DNA of 34,149 nt from Flavobacteriaceae bacterium CG2_30_34_30 (GTDB taxonomy: Bacteria > Bacteroidota > Bacteroidia > Flavobacteriales > Flavobacteriaceae), in assembly GCA_001873105.1 (NCBI GenBank), contig MNYN01000027.1, positions 1 to 34,149 on the forward strand. The letters run 5' to 3'. The notes beneath the pieces were generated by a model. It was not told the DNA's origin, ran no database searches, and worked only from the letters and a program-made list of their open reading frames with translations. Made by a program: the position numbers and the translations under genes. Positions 7,779 through 15,958 of this stretch are shown one piece after another (position 1 is the stretch's first letter; each line of letters opens with the position of its first letter).

Positions 7779-9137
7779 TTAGGGTTTTAATTTGAAGAGT
7801 TTATCAGACTTTCTTATTTTAAATGGCAAACTTAAGGTTACTTTATCGCCTTTTCTAGCTGAATTAGCTAGGCTGCCATTTACAAACATTTGGTTTATAG
7901 TAAGTTCCTGATTTCCTGTTGTAGGTCCTGAAATACAAATTTTATCTCCTACATACAATGCGTCCTGTTCCACTAAAAATAATCCTACTTTCGATTTTGT
8001 ATAGTAATGCTCGCCCTTACCAACCAAATCCTTTTTAACGGCAATGCGTTGTCTAATTTTTTTTGGTTTTTCCGCTACTCCCAAACTGTGGTCTGATAAT
8101 GCTCCTGAGCTTTTAAATTTTAGGGCTTCGGATTTACCTTTTCTAAAAATCATATTGCCTTTTTGAATTCCCTTTCGCAATTTTACTTGTTCTGCTATGG
8201 GTAAGTGAATTACTTCCAAACAATCGGAAGAGCAACAATTTTCCATTTTTTCTTTACACGCGTCACATTGTATAAATAACAAGTGGCATCCATCATTGAT
8301 ACAGTTTGTATGGTTATCACAAGGTTCTCCGCATTGATGGCATCTAGAAACAATGTCGTTAGTGATTCGCTCACCAAGACGATGGTCAAAAACAAAATTC
8401 TTTCCTAAAAATTTATTTTCCAGATTTTCTGCTTGTACTTGTCTGGTATATTCAATAATGCCTCCTTCTAACTGGTACACGTTTTTAAACCCTTTGTGTT
8501 TAAAAAATGCACTTGCCTTTTCACAGCGTATACCGCCGGTACAATACATTAATAAATTTTTATTTTCCTTAAAGTCGGCTAATTGATTTTCTATAATGGG
8601 AAGCGATTCTCTAAAGGTTTCTACATCCGGGGTTATAGCGCCTTTAAAATGTCCTATTTCACTTTCGTAGTGGTTTCGCATATCCACCACAATAGTGTTT
8701 GGGTCGTTTAAAAAAGCATTAAACTCATTTGCTTTTAAATGGATACCTCTGTTTGTTACATCAAAGGTTTCGTCTTGCAGACCATCGGCAACTATTTTAT
8801 TGCGTACTTTTATGGTCAGTTTTAAGAAGGAATGATCGTCGTGTTCTACCGCAATATTTAAGCGAATGCCTTGCATAAAATCATAGGTTTCTATATGATT
8901 TTTAAAGGTGTAAAAAGCATCAGCGGGAAGAGAAAGTTGTGCGTTTATTCCTTCAAATGCTACATAAATTCTGCCAAGAACCTCCAGTGGATTCCAAGCT
9001 AAAAATAGGGCGTCTCTAAATGCTTTAGGGTCTTGAATTTTAGCGTAGGCATAAAAAGATAACGTGAGTCGTTGTTTTCCGGCTTCATCAATAAGCTCGG
9101 CTCTTTCTTCTGCGCTTAGGGTGTTATACAGTTGCAT
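7779..9137 (-). CDS. trhO: tRNA uridine-34 hydroxylase TrhO (rhodanese family) with extra C-terminal U32-type domain
   Basis: The first ~350 residues follow E. coli TrhO (YceA) closely: SFYAYAKIQDP, FEGINAQLS, a rhodanese domain with catalytic MYCTGGIRCEK (Cys199), then the cysteine/histidine cluster CHQCGEPCDNHTNC...CHLLFIQC. TrhO makes 5-hydroxyuridine-34 in tRNA with O2. E. coli TrhO ends soon after the Cys cluster; here about 85 residues are added (366-452) that match the C-terminus of TrhP (GPTTGNQELTINQMFVN versus GPSTGVQELVIEEMFVN). I use the ATG at 9135-9137: it fits the family start, and a -7 box at 9193-9200 would leave the longer frame's ATG (9188) almost without a leader. Confidence 0.88.
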   Translation of the reverse strand: MQLYNTLSAEERAELIDEAGKQRLTLSFYAYAKIQDPKAFRDALFLAWNPLEVLGRIYVAFEGINAQLSLPADAFYTFKNHIETYDFMQGIRLNIAVEHDDHSFLKLTIKVRNKIVADGLQDETFDVTNRGIHLKANEFNAFLNDPNTIVVDMRNHYESEIGHFKGAITPDVETFRESLPIIENQLADFKENKNLLMYCTGGIRCEKASAFFKHKGFKNVYQLEGGIIEYTRQVQAENLENKFLGKNFVFDHRLGERITNDIVSRCHQCGEPCDNHTNCINDGCHLLFIQCDACKEKMENCCSSDCLEVIHLPIAEQVKLRKGIQKGNMIFRKGKSEALKFKSSGALSDHSLGVAEKPKKIRQRIAVKKDLVGKGEHYYTKSKVGLFLVEQDALYVGDKICISGPTTGNQELTINQMFVNGSLANSARKGDKVTLSLPFKIRKSDKLFKLKP

Positions 9138-9192
9138 GCTATAAACAGTTAAGTGAGAAAATATATTTTGTTCTAATTGGAAGAACACATGG

Positions 9193-9200
9193 CAAAAGTA
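9193..9200 (-). promoter_or_regulatory. Candidate -7 box for trhO-trhP-ferredoxin
   Basis: TACTTTTG on the reverse strand matches TAnnTTTG exactly. No TTG is found at the usual distance; the -33 region falls in the A/T-rich arm of the terminator at 9224-9259. Predicted transcription start is around 9187. Confidence 0.45.
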
Positions 9201-9223
9201 AGTGTTTCTATAGTTTTTTCATT

Positions 9224-9259
9224 AAAAAAAGCATCAAATTGGTAGTTGATGCTTTTTTT
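9224..9259. terminator. Bidirectional terminator hairpin
   Basis: Arms AAAAAAAGCATCAA (9224-9237) and TTGATGCTTTTTTT (9246-9259) are perfectly complementary around an 8-nt loop, so both strands end in a U-run. It lies upstream of trhO and 450 bp before recA, where no annotated gene needs it; it may insulate trhO from leftward transcripts starting in 9260-9700. Confidence 0.75.
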
Positions 9260-9309
9260 CGAACGGCTAATTCGTTAATATTCATTTGTTTTTTCATCAT
9301 TCAAATTCT

Positions 9310-9472
9310 GAAGTGATTTAAACTTTTTTGATTGAAGCGAAAAATGATGATTTTTTGTTCCATATGAAGGCTTTTTTGAGTTGCATAGCCTTAGCTACGG
9401 AACGAAAAAAAAAACAAATATGGGGCAAAAAGGGAATTTTTTCAGCCAATTAAAAAAAGTTTAAATCACTTC
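9310..9472. mobile_element. 163-bp element with 20-bp perfect terminal inverted repeats (MITE-like)
   Basis: GAAGTGATTTAAACTTTTTT (9310-9329) is the exact reverse complement of 9453-9472. Nested inside are TTTTTTGTTCC (9351-9361) against GGAACGAAAAA (9399-9409) and AAGGCT (9367-9372) against AGCCTT (9387-9392). There is no ORF. This fits a miniature inverted-repeat element or a highly structured intergenic repeat. No clear target-site duplication is visible, so mobility is inferred only from the architecture. Confidence 0.6.
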
Positions 9473-9644
9473 TCTATTAATAAAGTTAGCCACCATCCAC
9501 TTTGCAACTACTATGTATGGATATAGAAATTGCAAAACCGGTACGATTCAAAATTAAAATGCGTTTAGCTGTTTTCATGGATGCTACCAAATATAGATAA
9601 TTATAATTAAGATGTATAATCTAATAAAAGGTTGCGCATAATTA
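9473..9644. other. Intergenic spacer upstream of recA
   Basis: AT-rich sequence between the 163-bp inverted-repeat element and the recA promoter. I find no ORF, hairpin or repeat in it that I can support. No LexA-type palindrome was recognised. Confidence 0.4.
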
Positions 9645-9675
9645 TTGTTATGAAAGAAAAGAAGTATTATTTTAG
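9645..9675 (+). promoter_or_regulatory. Candidate recA promoter
   Basis: TTG (9645-9647), 20 nt, TATTTTAG (9668-9675), close to TAnnTTTG. The predicted start near 9681 leaves a 25-nt leader. An ATG at 9701 is followed at once by TGA in its frame, so the recA start is the ATG at 9706. Confidence 0.45.
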
Positions 9676-9705
9676 CATCATATTTATACTAAAAAAACAA
9701 ATGCA

Positions 9706-10719
9706 ATGAGTAACGAAAAAGAAATGGAAGCAAAACTAAAAGCTCTAAAGCTTACACTAGATAAATTAGACAAAACCTACGGAAAAGGTACTGTAATGAA
9801 AATGGGCGACCAAGCGGTGCAGGAAGTGGAATATATTTCTACAGGCTCCTTAGGTTTAGATATTGCTCTAGGAGTGGGCGGATTACCAAAAGGACGGGTG
9901 GTAGAAATTTATGGTCCAGAATCTTCAGGAAAAACTACTTTAACTCTTCACGCTATTGCCGAAAGTCAGAAAAAAGGAGGCATTGCAGCTTTTATAGATG
10001 CCGAACATGCTTTTGACAGGACGTATGCCCAAAACCTTGGTGTAGATGTTGAAAATTTAATTATTTCACAACCGGATAATGGTGAGCAAGCTTTAGAAAT
10101 TACGGACAACTTAATTCGAAGTGGTGCCATAGACATTGTGGTTATTGACTCTGTAGCCGCATTAACTCCTAAAAGTGAAATTGAAGGAGAAATGGGCGAT
10201 TCAAAAATGGGATTGCATGCCAGATTGATGTCACAGGCTTTACGAAAACTAACAAGCTCGATAAGTAAAACCAACTGTACCGTTATATTTATTAACCAAT
10301 TACGTGAAAAAATAGGGGTAATGTTTGGGAATCCGGAAACAACAACCGGTGGTAATGCATTAAAATTTTACGCCTCCGTACGGTTAGACATAAGACGTTC
10401 TACCCAAATAAAAGACAGTAATGGAGAAGTACAAGGAAATAGAACGAAAGTAAAAGTGGTTAAAAACAAAGTAGCTCCGCCGTTTAGAACCGCTGAATTT
10501 GACATTATGTATGGTACTGGAATTTCCAAAGTGGGTGAAATTATCGATCTTGGGGTAGATTTTGAAATTATTAAAAAAAGCGGCTCTTGGTTTAGCTATG
10601 AAGACACAAAATTAGGTCAAGGTAGAGATGCTGTAAAAGCAATACTTTTAGACAATCCGGATCTTATGGAGGAAATAGAGTCCAAAATAAAAGAAGCCAT
10701 TTCCATAATTAAAAGTTAA
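9706..10719 (+). CDS. recA: Recombinase RecA
   Basis: 337 residues. RecA forms filaments on single-stranded DNA, catalyses strand exchange and drives repair. Walker A is GPESSGKT (70-77), followed by [16 protein letters not shown] (Walker B), and the L2 region [22 protein letters not shown]. The C-terminus is short and acidic as usual in the phylum. Single-gene unit with its own promoter and the terminator at 10756-10813. Confidence 0.98.
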   Translation: MSNEKEMEAKLKALKLTLDKLDKTYGKGTVMKMGDQAVQEVEYISTGSLGLDIALGVGGLPKGRVVEIYGPESSGKTTLTLHAIAESQKKGGIAAFIDAEHAFDRTYAQNLGVDVENLIISQPDNGEQALEITDNLIRSGAIDIVVIDSVAALTPKSEIEGEMGDSKMGLHARLMSQALRKLTSSISKTNCTVIFINQLREKIGVMFGNPETTTGGNALKFYASVRLDIRRSTQIKDSNGEVQGNRTKVKVVKNKVAPPFRTAEFDIMYGTGISKVGEIIDLGVDFEIIKKSGSWFSYEDTKLGQGRDAVKAILLDNPDLMEEIESKIKEAISIIKS

Positions 10720-10755
10720 ATAGTAAAACGCACAACGCAACCAAATAAAATATTT

Positions 10756-10813
10756 TGCATCTACAGGTCAAGAACCTTGTTTTTAGTGTAATAACTTGTA
10801 GATGCATTTTTTT
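10756..10813 (+). terminator. recA terminator
   Basis: TGCATCTACA (10756-10765) pairs with TGTAGATGCA (10797-10806) and is followed by seven T. The loop is long (31 nt) but can form its own short stem AGG/CCT. Confidence 0.75.
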
Positions 10814-10861
10814 ATTCCCGTGTTGCTAGGTACAACAAACAACTAAAACCCGGGGCAGAGT

Positions 10862-11404
10862 TTGGCTTTAGAAGAACTCATAGAAAAGTGTAAAAATGAA
10901 AACGCAAAAGCGCAAGGAGAATTGTACGTTCTTTTTTCCGGTAAGTTGTTCTCTGTTTGCTTAAAATACTCAAGAAATTATGTGGAGGCACAAGATAACC
11001 TCCAAGATGCATTTCTTACTATTTTTAAGTCTATAAAACAATACAAACACAAAGGTTCCTTTGAAGGTTGGATGAAACGCATTACCATTAACACGGTTTT
11101 GCAAAAATATCGTAAAGAACGCTTTTTTGAAATTATTAATGAAGAAGCCATTGAAGACCCGGAGGAAATAGAAATTGAACAGAGTAATTTATCCTTAGAT
11201 TTTTTACTCCACATTATTCAAGAATTGCCAAACCAATATCGATTGGTTTTTAACTTGTATGTTTTAGATGGATATTCACATAACGAGATTGCGGAAATGC
11301 TAAACATTACATCTGGCACTTCCAAATCTAACCTTGCAAGAGCAAGAATGATTTTAAAGACAAAAATTGAAGATTATAATTCCGCTCAAGCAAAGAGCAA
11401 CTAA
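10862..11404 (+). CDS. ECF-type RNA polymerase sigma factor
   Basis: 180 residues with sigma-70 region 2 (about 20-95, including DNLQDAFLTIFKSI and GSFEGWMKRITINTVL) and region 4 (about 125-175, helix-turn-helix YSHNEIAEMLNITSGTSKSNLARAR), with nothing between: an extracytoplasmic-function sigma factor. The start is TTG at 10862: an in-frame TAA lies 18 nt upstream and no ATG precedes region 2. It directs a regulon that cannot be read here. Followed after 3 nt by a membrane protein that is probably its regulator. Confidence 0.88.
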   Translation: MALEELIEKCKNENAKAQGELYVLFSGKLFSVCLKYSRNYVEAQDNLQDAFLTIFKSIKQYKHKGSFEGWMKRITINTVLQKYRKERFFEIINEEAIEDPEEIEIEQSNLSLDFLLHIIQELPNQYRLVFNLYVLDGYSHNEIAEMLNITSGTSKSNLARARMILKTKIEDYNSAQAKSN

Positions 11405-11407
11405 TAA

Positions 11408-12895
11408 ATGAAAACAAAAAAGCACCTAGATCAGCTTTTTAAAGAGCAATTCAAAAACTTTGAGGTTTCCCCACCACCTGTTGTTTGGGAAAACATCGAG
11501 GCTGCTTTGCATAAAAAGAAGAAAAACCGAAAAATTGTGCCTATTTGGTACAAAATGGCTGGTGTTGCAGCTCTTTTTCTTTTATTTTTTACTATAGGCA
11601 ATTACTTTTTTAACAATAACTTTCCAAATACAACCATAACGAATGAAGAAAGCAACGGCATAGAAAGAACTAGCCCACAATTTTTGGATACCGATGTGCT
11701 AGTGCAAGAGCAAAATGATGCCGCTCCAAATGCTAAAGATATTTTGAAAAAGGCAACCTCTGATGAAGTACAAGTATCTTCAACTTCTTCCGATAATTCA
11801 TTAAAAGAAAATCAAGAGCACAAAGAGAACCACACTAGTTCAAAACCGAAATCGAAAGTAAAGACTACTTCTTTAAAAGATACAGATGTAGTGATTACTT
11901 CTGAAAACAAAAAAGAAAAAACTACAAAACCTGAAAAACCCTCAGCAAATACTATTCTTGAAAAAGAAAAAAACAAAACAATTATAGCAGAAACAGTTTC
12001 CAAAGAAATAAAAACAACTTCTCCGGATAAAATAGATGCAGAGATTTCAGAAACAGATATTGTTGTTATAGAACCTGCAGAAGAAAATAAAAAATCCATT
12101 TTTGATGCTATTCAAGAAAAAGAAATCGCTCTTGCATCTTCTGAAAAACAAACTCTTGATAACCGTTGGGAAGTGTCTCCAAATTTTGCTCCTGTTTATT
12201 ATAACTCACTAAATGGTGGCTCTTCTATTGATTCTCAATTTTCTGATAACACCAAATCAGGTGATGTAAACTATAGCTATGGTGTAAAAGTAAGCTATGC
12301 TGTTACTGAAAAATTAAGCGTTAGAACCGGAATAAATAAAGTAGATTTAAGTTATGTAACTAACGATATTGAGTTTGCTGCTGCTAGTACGACTGCCGCT
12401 TTAAAATCTATAAATTACAATACTCGAGGCGTCATTGTTGCTGTTGGCAGGAGAGGAACATTAAACACTCCTCCTTCCGGAACACCCACTATGTCTGACG
12501 ATGGCACTATGATTGTTCCTAGAAGTGGCGTTATTCCCGGCACTATGAGTCAAAATTTAGATTATTTTGAAATACCATTAGAATTAAAATATGCTCTTTT
12601 AAATAAAAGATTTGGTTTAAATATGATTGGCGGTTTGAGCACGCTTATTTTAAGTGCAAATGATATCCGTGTCAACTCCGATGGGTTTCAAACCAGTATT
12701 GGGGAAGCTAATAATTTAAACCCATTAAGCTTTAGCACCAATGTAGGTTTAGGTCTTGATTATAAAATTACCAAAAAAATTGTATTTAATCTTGAGCCCA
12801 TGTTTAAGTATCAAATTAATGCTTATACAGATAATAATATTGACTTTAAACCCTATTACTTAGGAGTATATACCGGTTTTAGTTATCGTTTTTAA
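11408..12895 (+). CDS. Putative anti-sigma / outer-membrane beta-barrel fusion protein
   Basis: 495 residues in three parts. 1-47 is a cytoplasmic-type N-terminus (LFKEQFKNFEVSPPPVVWENI) resembling the start of Bacteroidota anti-sigma factors. 48-68 is one membrane helix. About 70-250 is a low-complexity Lys/Glu/Ser/Thr linker. About 255-495 is a beta-rich domain with alternating hydrophobic strands ending in GVYTGFSYRF, the terminal Phe typical of outer-membrane barrels. It is coupled to the ECF sigma gene (3-nt gap). I infer that it holds the sigma factor at the inner membrane while its end senses or sits in the outer membrane; no part of this is proven by sequence. Confidence 0.7.
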   Translation: MKTKKHLDQLFKEQFKNFEVSPPPVVWENIEAALHKKKKNRKIVPIWYKMAGVAALFLLFFTIGNYFFNNNFPNTTITNEESNGIERTSPQFLDTDVLVQEQNDAAPNAKDILKKATSDEVQVSSTSSDNSLKENQEHKENHTSSKPKSKVKTTSLKDTDVVITSENKKEKTTKPEKPSANTILEKEKNKTIIAETVSKEIKTTSPDKIDAEISETDIVVIEPAEENKKSIFDAIQEKEIALASSEKQTLDNRWEVSPNFAPVYYNSLNGGSSIDSQFSDNTKSGDVNYSYGVKVSYAVTEKLSVRTGINKVDLSYVTNDIEFAAASTTAALKSINYNTRGVIVAVGRRGTLNTPPSGTPTMSDDGTMIVPRSGVIPGTMSQNLDYFEIPLELKYALLNKRFGLNMIGGLSTLILSANDIRVNSDGFQTSIGEANNLNPLSFSTNVGLGLDYKITKKIVFNLEPMFKYQINAYTDNNIDFKPYYLGVYTGFSYRF

Positions 12896-12965
12896 GTTTA
12901 GTTTAGTAGCTTTGTTTGTCACATATTGCTAATTGCATTGCAATTTATTAGGTGATAAACAATGT

Positions 12966-13003
12966 AAAAAGTCACTCTTTGTGCCAAAAGAGTGACTTTT
13001 TTT
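12966..13003. terminator. Bidirectional terminator
   Basis: AAAAAGTCACTCTTT (12966-12980) pairs with AAAGAGTGACTTTTT (12987-13001). It serves the rightward sigma/anti-sigma pair and the leftward plsC, which converge here. Confidence 0.85.
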
Positions 13004-13743
13004 TATATCGTGGGGTGTTTTAATTCTTCTAAAATAATTTTATAAACCACGTCTTTAACGCTTCTCTTTCCTTCTTTTGTAAAGGAAGTTGTATCTATAA
13101 ACCGATGGCTTTTCACACGCATAATTCCCATGCTTCCACTGGTAAACGTATAAGGAAATCGTTTTTTATTATCGTGAAACGTCATTGGAACCACAGGAAT
13201 TTGATGTTCAATCGCAAGTCGAAATGCACCGTCTTTAAAAGTGTCCAGCAAGATACTTTCATCTTCAGGAACACCACCTTCCGGAAAAATACAAATACTC
13301 AGCCCTTGTTTAATTCGCTCTTGTGCTGCCTCAAAAACATCTACCCTGCTTTTTGCATTGTTTCTATCCACTAAAATGCAGGTGCGTTTATAGAAAAACC
13401 CAAAAATTGGTATTTTACCTAATTCCTTTTTTCCCACAAAAACAAACGGACATTTTACAGAATAAAGCATCAACATAATATCGGTCATGGACGTGTGGTT
13501 AGAAACAAACATATAACTTTTGCCTTTTTGCGGTTTTTCCTCTCTTTTTATTTTTGGGACAAAACCCATTCCAAATAGAATAATGGTTGCCCATAGGCGA
13601 GCGAGGATAAAAAACATCGGATACCAAGACTTTTTTGCAACGCTAAGTATTAAAAAAGGAAATAACAGTATAATGGTACATGCGATTAATACATAAAACC
13701 AAATTTTCCACAAAGGAATAAGAATGTATTTGAATAAAAACAT
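13003..13743 (-). CDS. plsC: 1-acyl-sn-glycerol-3-phosphate acyltransferase
   Basis: Membrane enzyme that acylates lysophosphatidic acid to phosphatidic acid, the precursor of all phospholipids. The catalytic HX4D motif is NHTSMTD, FPEGG is the substrate-binding motif, and VPMTFH follows. A hydrophobic N-terminus (about 20-40) and a second hydrophobic segment near 50-65 anchor it. 246 residues from the ATG at 13741-13743. A frame 11 codons longer exists (to 13776), but an exact -7 box TACATTTG lies inside it at 13760-13767, and family members start close to the short form. Confidence 0.85.
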   Translation of the reverse strand: MFLFKYILIPLWKIWFYVLIACTIILLFPFLILSVAKKSWYPMFFILARLWATIILFGMGFVPKIKREEKPQKGKSYMFVSNHTSMTDIMLMLYSVKCPFVFVGKKELGKIPIFGFFYKRTCILVDRNNAKSRVDVFEAAQERIKQGLSICIFPEGGVPEDESILLDTFKDGAFRLAIEHQIPVVPMTFHDNKKRFPYTFTSGSMGIMRVKSHRFIDTTSFTKEGKRSVKDVVYKIILEELKHPTI

Positions 13744-13759
13744 AGAAGTCAAAATTACA

Positions 13760-13767
13760 CAAATGTA
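13760..13767 (-). promoter_or_regulatory. Candidate -7 box for plsC
   Basis: TACATTTG on the reverse strand matches TAnnTTTG exactly. No good -33 TTG is seen. It lies back to back with the trpS promoter, whose -33 element begins at 13768. Confidence 0.35.
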
Positions 13768-13798
13768 TTGAGCCATTGCAACAAAAAAAGTACCTTTG
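13768..13798 (+). promoter_or_regulatory. trpS promoter
   Basis: TTG (13768-13770), 20 nt, TACCTTTG (13791-13798): an exact match to the Bacteroidota consensus. Leader of about 25 nt to the trpS ATG. Confidence 0.7.
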
Positions 13799-13829
13799 TT
13801 TTAATTAATTTTTTTGAATACAATAATAT

Positions 13830-14798
13830 ATGGCTAGAATACTTACAGGCATACAAAGTACAGGAACCCCTCACTTAGGAAATATTTTAGGAGCAATCCT
13901 TCCGGCAATTGCAATGGCAAACCAACCCAATACCGATTCTTTTTTGTTTATAGCAGACATGCACTCCTTAACCCAAATAAAAGACCCAAAAACACTTAAA
14001 GAAAACACCTTTAGTGTTGCTGCTGCATGGTTAGCCTTTGGATTAGATGTAAATAAAACTGTTTTTTATCGCCAAAGCGATGTGCCTCAAGTTACTGAAC
14101 TTTCTTGGTATTTAAGTTGTATGTTTCCATACCAACGGCTTACACTAGCGCATTCCTTTAAAGACAAAGCAGACCGATTAGAGGATGTTAACGCCGGTCT
14201 TTTCAGTTACCCAATGCTTATGGCAGCCGATATATTGTTGTATGACGCTCATTTTGTTCCGGTAGGCAAAGACCAATTACAACATATTGAAATGACCCGT
14301 GACGTAGCGTCTAGATTTCATGCGGTATATGGTGAAACATTTGTCATGCCCAAAGCAAAAGCGCAAGAGGAAAGCATGTATATTCCGGGAACAGATGGCG
14401 CTAAAATGAGTAAATCAAAAGGGAACACCATCAATATTTTCTTGCCCGAAAAGCAACTTCGTAAACAAATAATGAGCATAGAAACCGATAGCACACCATT
14501 AGAAGAACCAAAAGACCCAAACACCTGTAATGTGTTTGCATTGTATAAACTAATAGCTTCTGAAAAAGACATTGCCATAATGCGCACCAACTATCTGGCT
14601 GGAAATTATGGCTATGGTCATGCCAAACAAGCGCTTTTTGATTTGCTTATTGAAAAATTTGCAGAACAACGCAAGCTGTTTATTTATTATATGGAAAATC
14701 AAATAGAACTGGAACGAGCCCTTAAAACCGGCGCTCAAAAAGCAACCCTTGTGGCAAATGACGTGCTAAAGAGGGTACGAACAAAAGTGGGGTATTAA
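13830..14798 (+). CDS. trpS: Tryptophanyl-tRNA synthetase
   Basis: Class I aminoacyl-tRNA synthetase charging tRNA-Trp. 322 residues. TGIQSTGTPHLGNILGA near the N-terminus carries the HIGH-type motif (PHLGN); KMSKSKGN is the second ATP-binding motif. The middle part YPMLMAADILLYDA and VGKDQLQHIE is characteristic for TrpRS. Its own promoter and terminator frame it as a single-gene unit. Confidence 0.97.
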   Translation: MARILTGIQSTGTPHLGNILGAILPAIAMANQPNTDSFLFIADMHSLTQIKDPKTLKENTFSVAAAWLAFGLDVNKTVFYRQSDVPQVTELSWYLSCMFPYQRLTLAHSFKDKADRLEDVNAGLFSYPMLMAADILLYDAHFVPVGKDQLQHIEMTRDVASRFHAVYGETFVMPKAKAQEESMYIPGTDGAKMSKSKGNTINIFLPEKQLRKQIMSIETDSTPLEEPKDPNTCNVFALYKLIASEKDIAIMRTNYLAGNYGYGHAKQALFDLLIEKFAEQRKLFIYYMENQIELERALKTGAQKATLVANDVLKRVRTKVGY

Positions 14799-14806
14799 TA
14801 ATAAGA

Positions 14807-14839
14807 AAAAACCTCTAAGATAGTCTCTTAGAGGTTTTT
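14807..14839. terminator. Bidirectional terminator
   Basis: AAAAACCTCTAAGA (14807-14820) pairs with TCTTAGAGGTTTTT (14826-14839) around a 5-nt loop; U-runs form on both strands. It separates trpS from the converging T9SS-cargo gene. Confidence 0.85.
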
Positions 14840-14861
14840 AATAAGTTATTATTTTTAATAA

Positions 14862-15896
14862 TTATCTTTTAACAACATTGAAGCTTCCTACTACGCCATT
14901 AACAGTAGCTTTCATTATGTACATCCCATTACTTAAATTTGCAATGTTAATTTTAGAACTTAATGCATCTGGCGAAACATAAATAAGTTCTTGTCCCAAA
15001 ACATTATAAATAGAAATATTTTCAATAGTAGTTGCTGCTCTAACATTTAAAATATCTCTTACAGGGTTTGGATAAAAAGTAAAGCCATCCAAAATATTAT
15101 CGTTTAAACCTAAAACACTTCCAGTAACATCAAAAGGAAATCCTAAGGGATTTCCTGACCCTCCATCTATTGAATCTTGCCACGCAGCGTTTGTCCCAAT
15201 ATATTGAATTGCATTACCAACAGGCCCAGGTCCTAAAAGAGCTATAGGTGGCGCCCAAGGTCCAGAAGCTAAAGTTCCATCAGCATCCCAATCTAACCAA
15301 TAAGTGCCTGGCGTAAGAATTAGTCCTGGTGTTGCAACTGTATTTGTCATTATAGGTCTTGCATTATCTTGAGGTGTTGTTTCAGAAGCTCTATAAATTC
15401 CAGACCAAGTTGTTCCTGTCATTGCGCTTATTGCATCATCTCCATAAATAACTTGACTTGCTGGATCATTAGGTATTCCGTCCCAAATTTGTAATGTAAC
15501 TCCTGTCATCGTCGAGGTTGTTGTAGAACCTGTTTGATATGCATAAAAATCGATTGAAGTTACTTCAACTGTTTCTGTAACTACCCAATCGTCAGACATT
15601 CTGTTGGCACTTAGAGTTTGAATACCCGCTCCAAGAGTTGTATTTCCAACCGTTAGGTTTTCTAAAAGACTTAAGTCGGCTCCTCCTGCACCTCCTCCAG
15701 GTGTATTAAAGACTGGACCATTACTATAGATAATTCCACCTTGAACTTGATGGTTTGTTCCTGTTATAGGCGTCTCAACATTCCCATTGTTTGGGTTATG
15801 GTTGTATTCCGTTACATTTTCGGCATTTTGTGCAGAAAGTTGTGAAGAAATAATAAGAGCGGATAGCACTAAAAATGATAACGTAATTTTTTTCAT
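14862..15896 (-). CDS. Secreted protein with T9SS type A sorting domain
   Basis: 344 residues. Signal peptide MKKITLSFLVLSALIISS...LSAQ, a middle part rich in Gly/Thr/Asn with aromatic residues, and a C-terminal sorting domain from about 270 (GFTFYPNPVRDILNV, then ISIYNVLGQELI, SNGMYIMKATV, ending NVVKR). This domain sends proteins through the type IX secretion system, where it is cleaved. The middle part resembles the extracellular beta-sandwich domains of other such cargo (GTYWLDWDADG), but I cannot name a function. It is consistent with the presence of gldH in the window. Confidence 0.85.
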   Translation of the reverse strand: MKKITLSFLVLSALIISSQLSAQNAENVTEYNHNPNNGNVETPITGTNHQVQGGIIYSNGPVFNTPGGGAGGADLSLLENLTVGNTTLGAGIQTLSANRMSDDWVVTETVEVTSIDFYAYQTGSTTTSTMTGVTLQIWDGIPNDPASQVIYGDDAISAMTGTTWSGIYRASETTPQDNARPIMTNTVATPGLILTPGTYWLDWDADGTLASGPWAPPIALLGPGPVGNAIQYIGTNAAWQDSIDGGSGNPLGFPFDVTGSVLGLNDNILDGFTFYPNPVRDILNVRAATTIENISIYNVLGQELIYVSPDALSSKINIANLSNGMYIMKATVNGVVGSFNVVKR

Positions 15897-15958
15897 AATT
15901 TATTTGTTTAGTTAATAAGGGTAAATCTAATAAAAAAACAAATATGATGTTAAATAAT

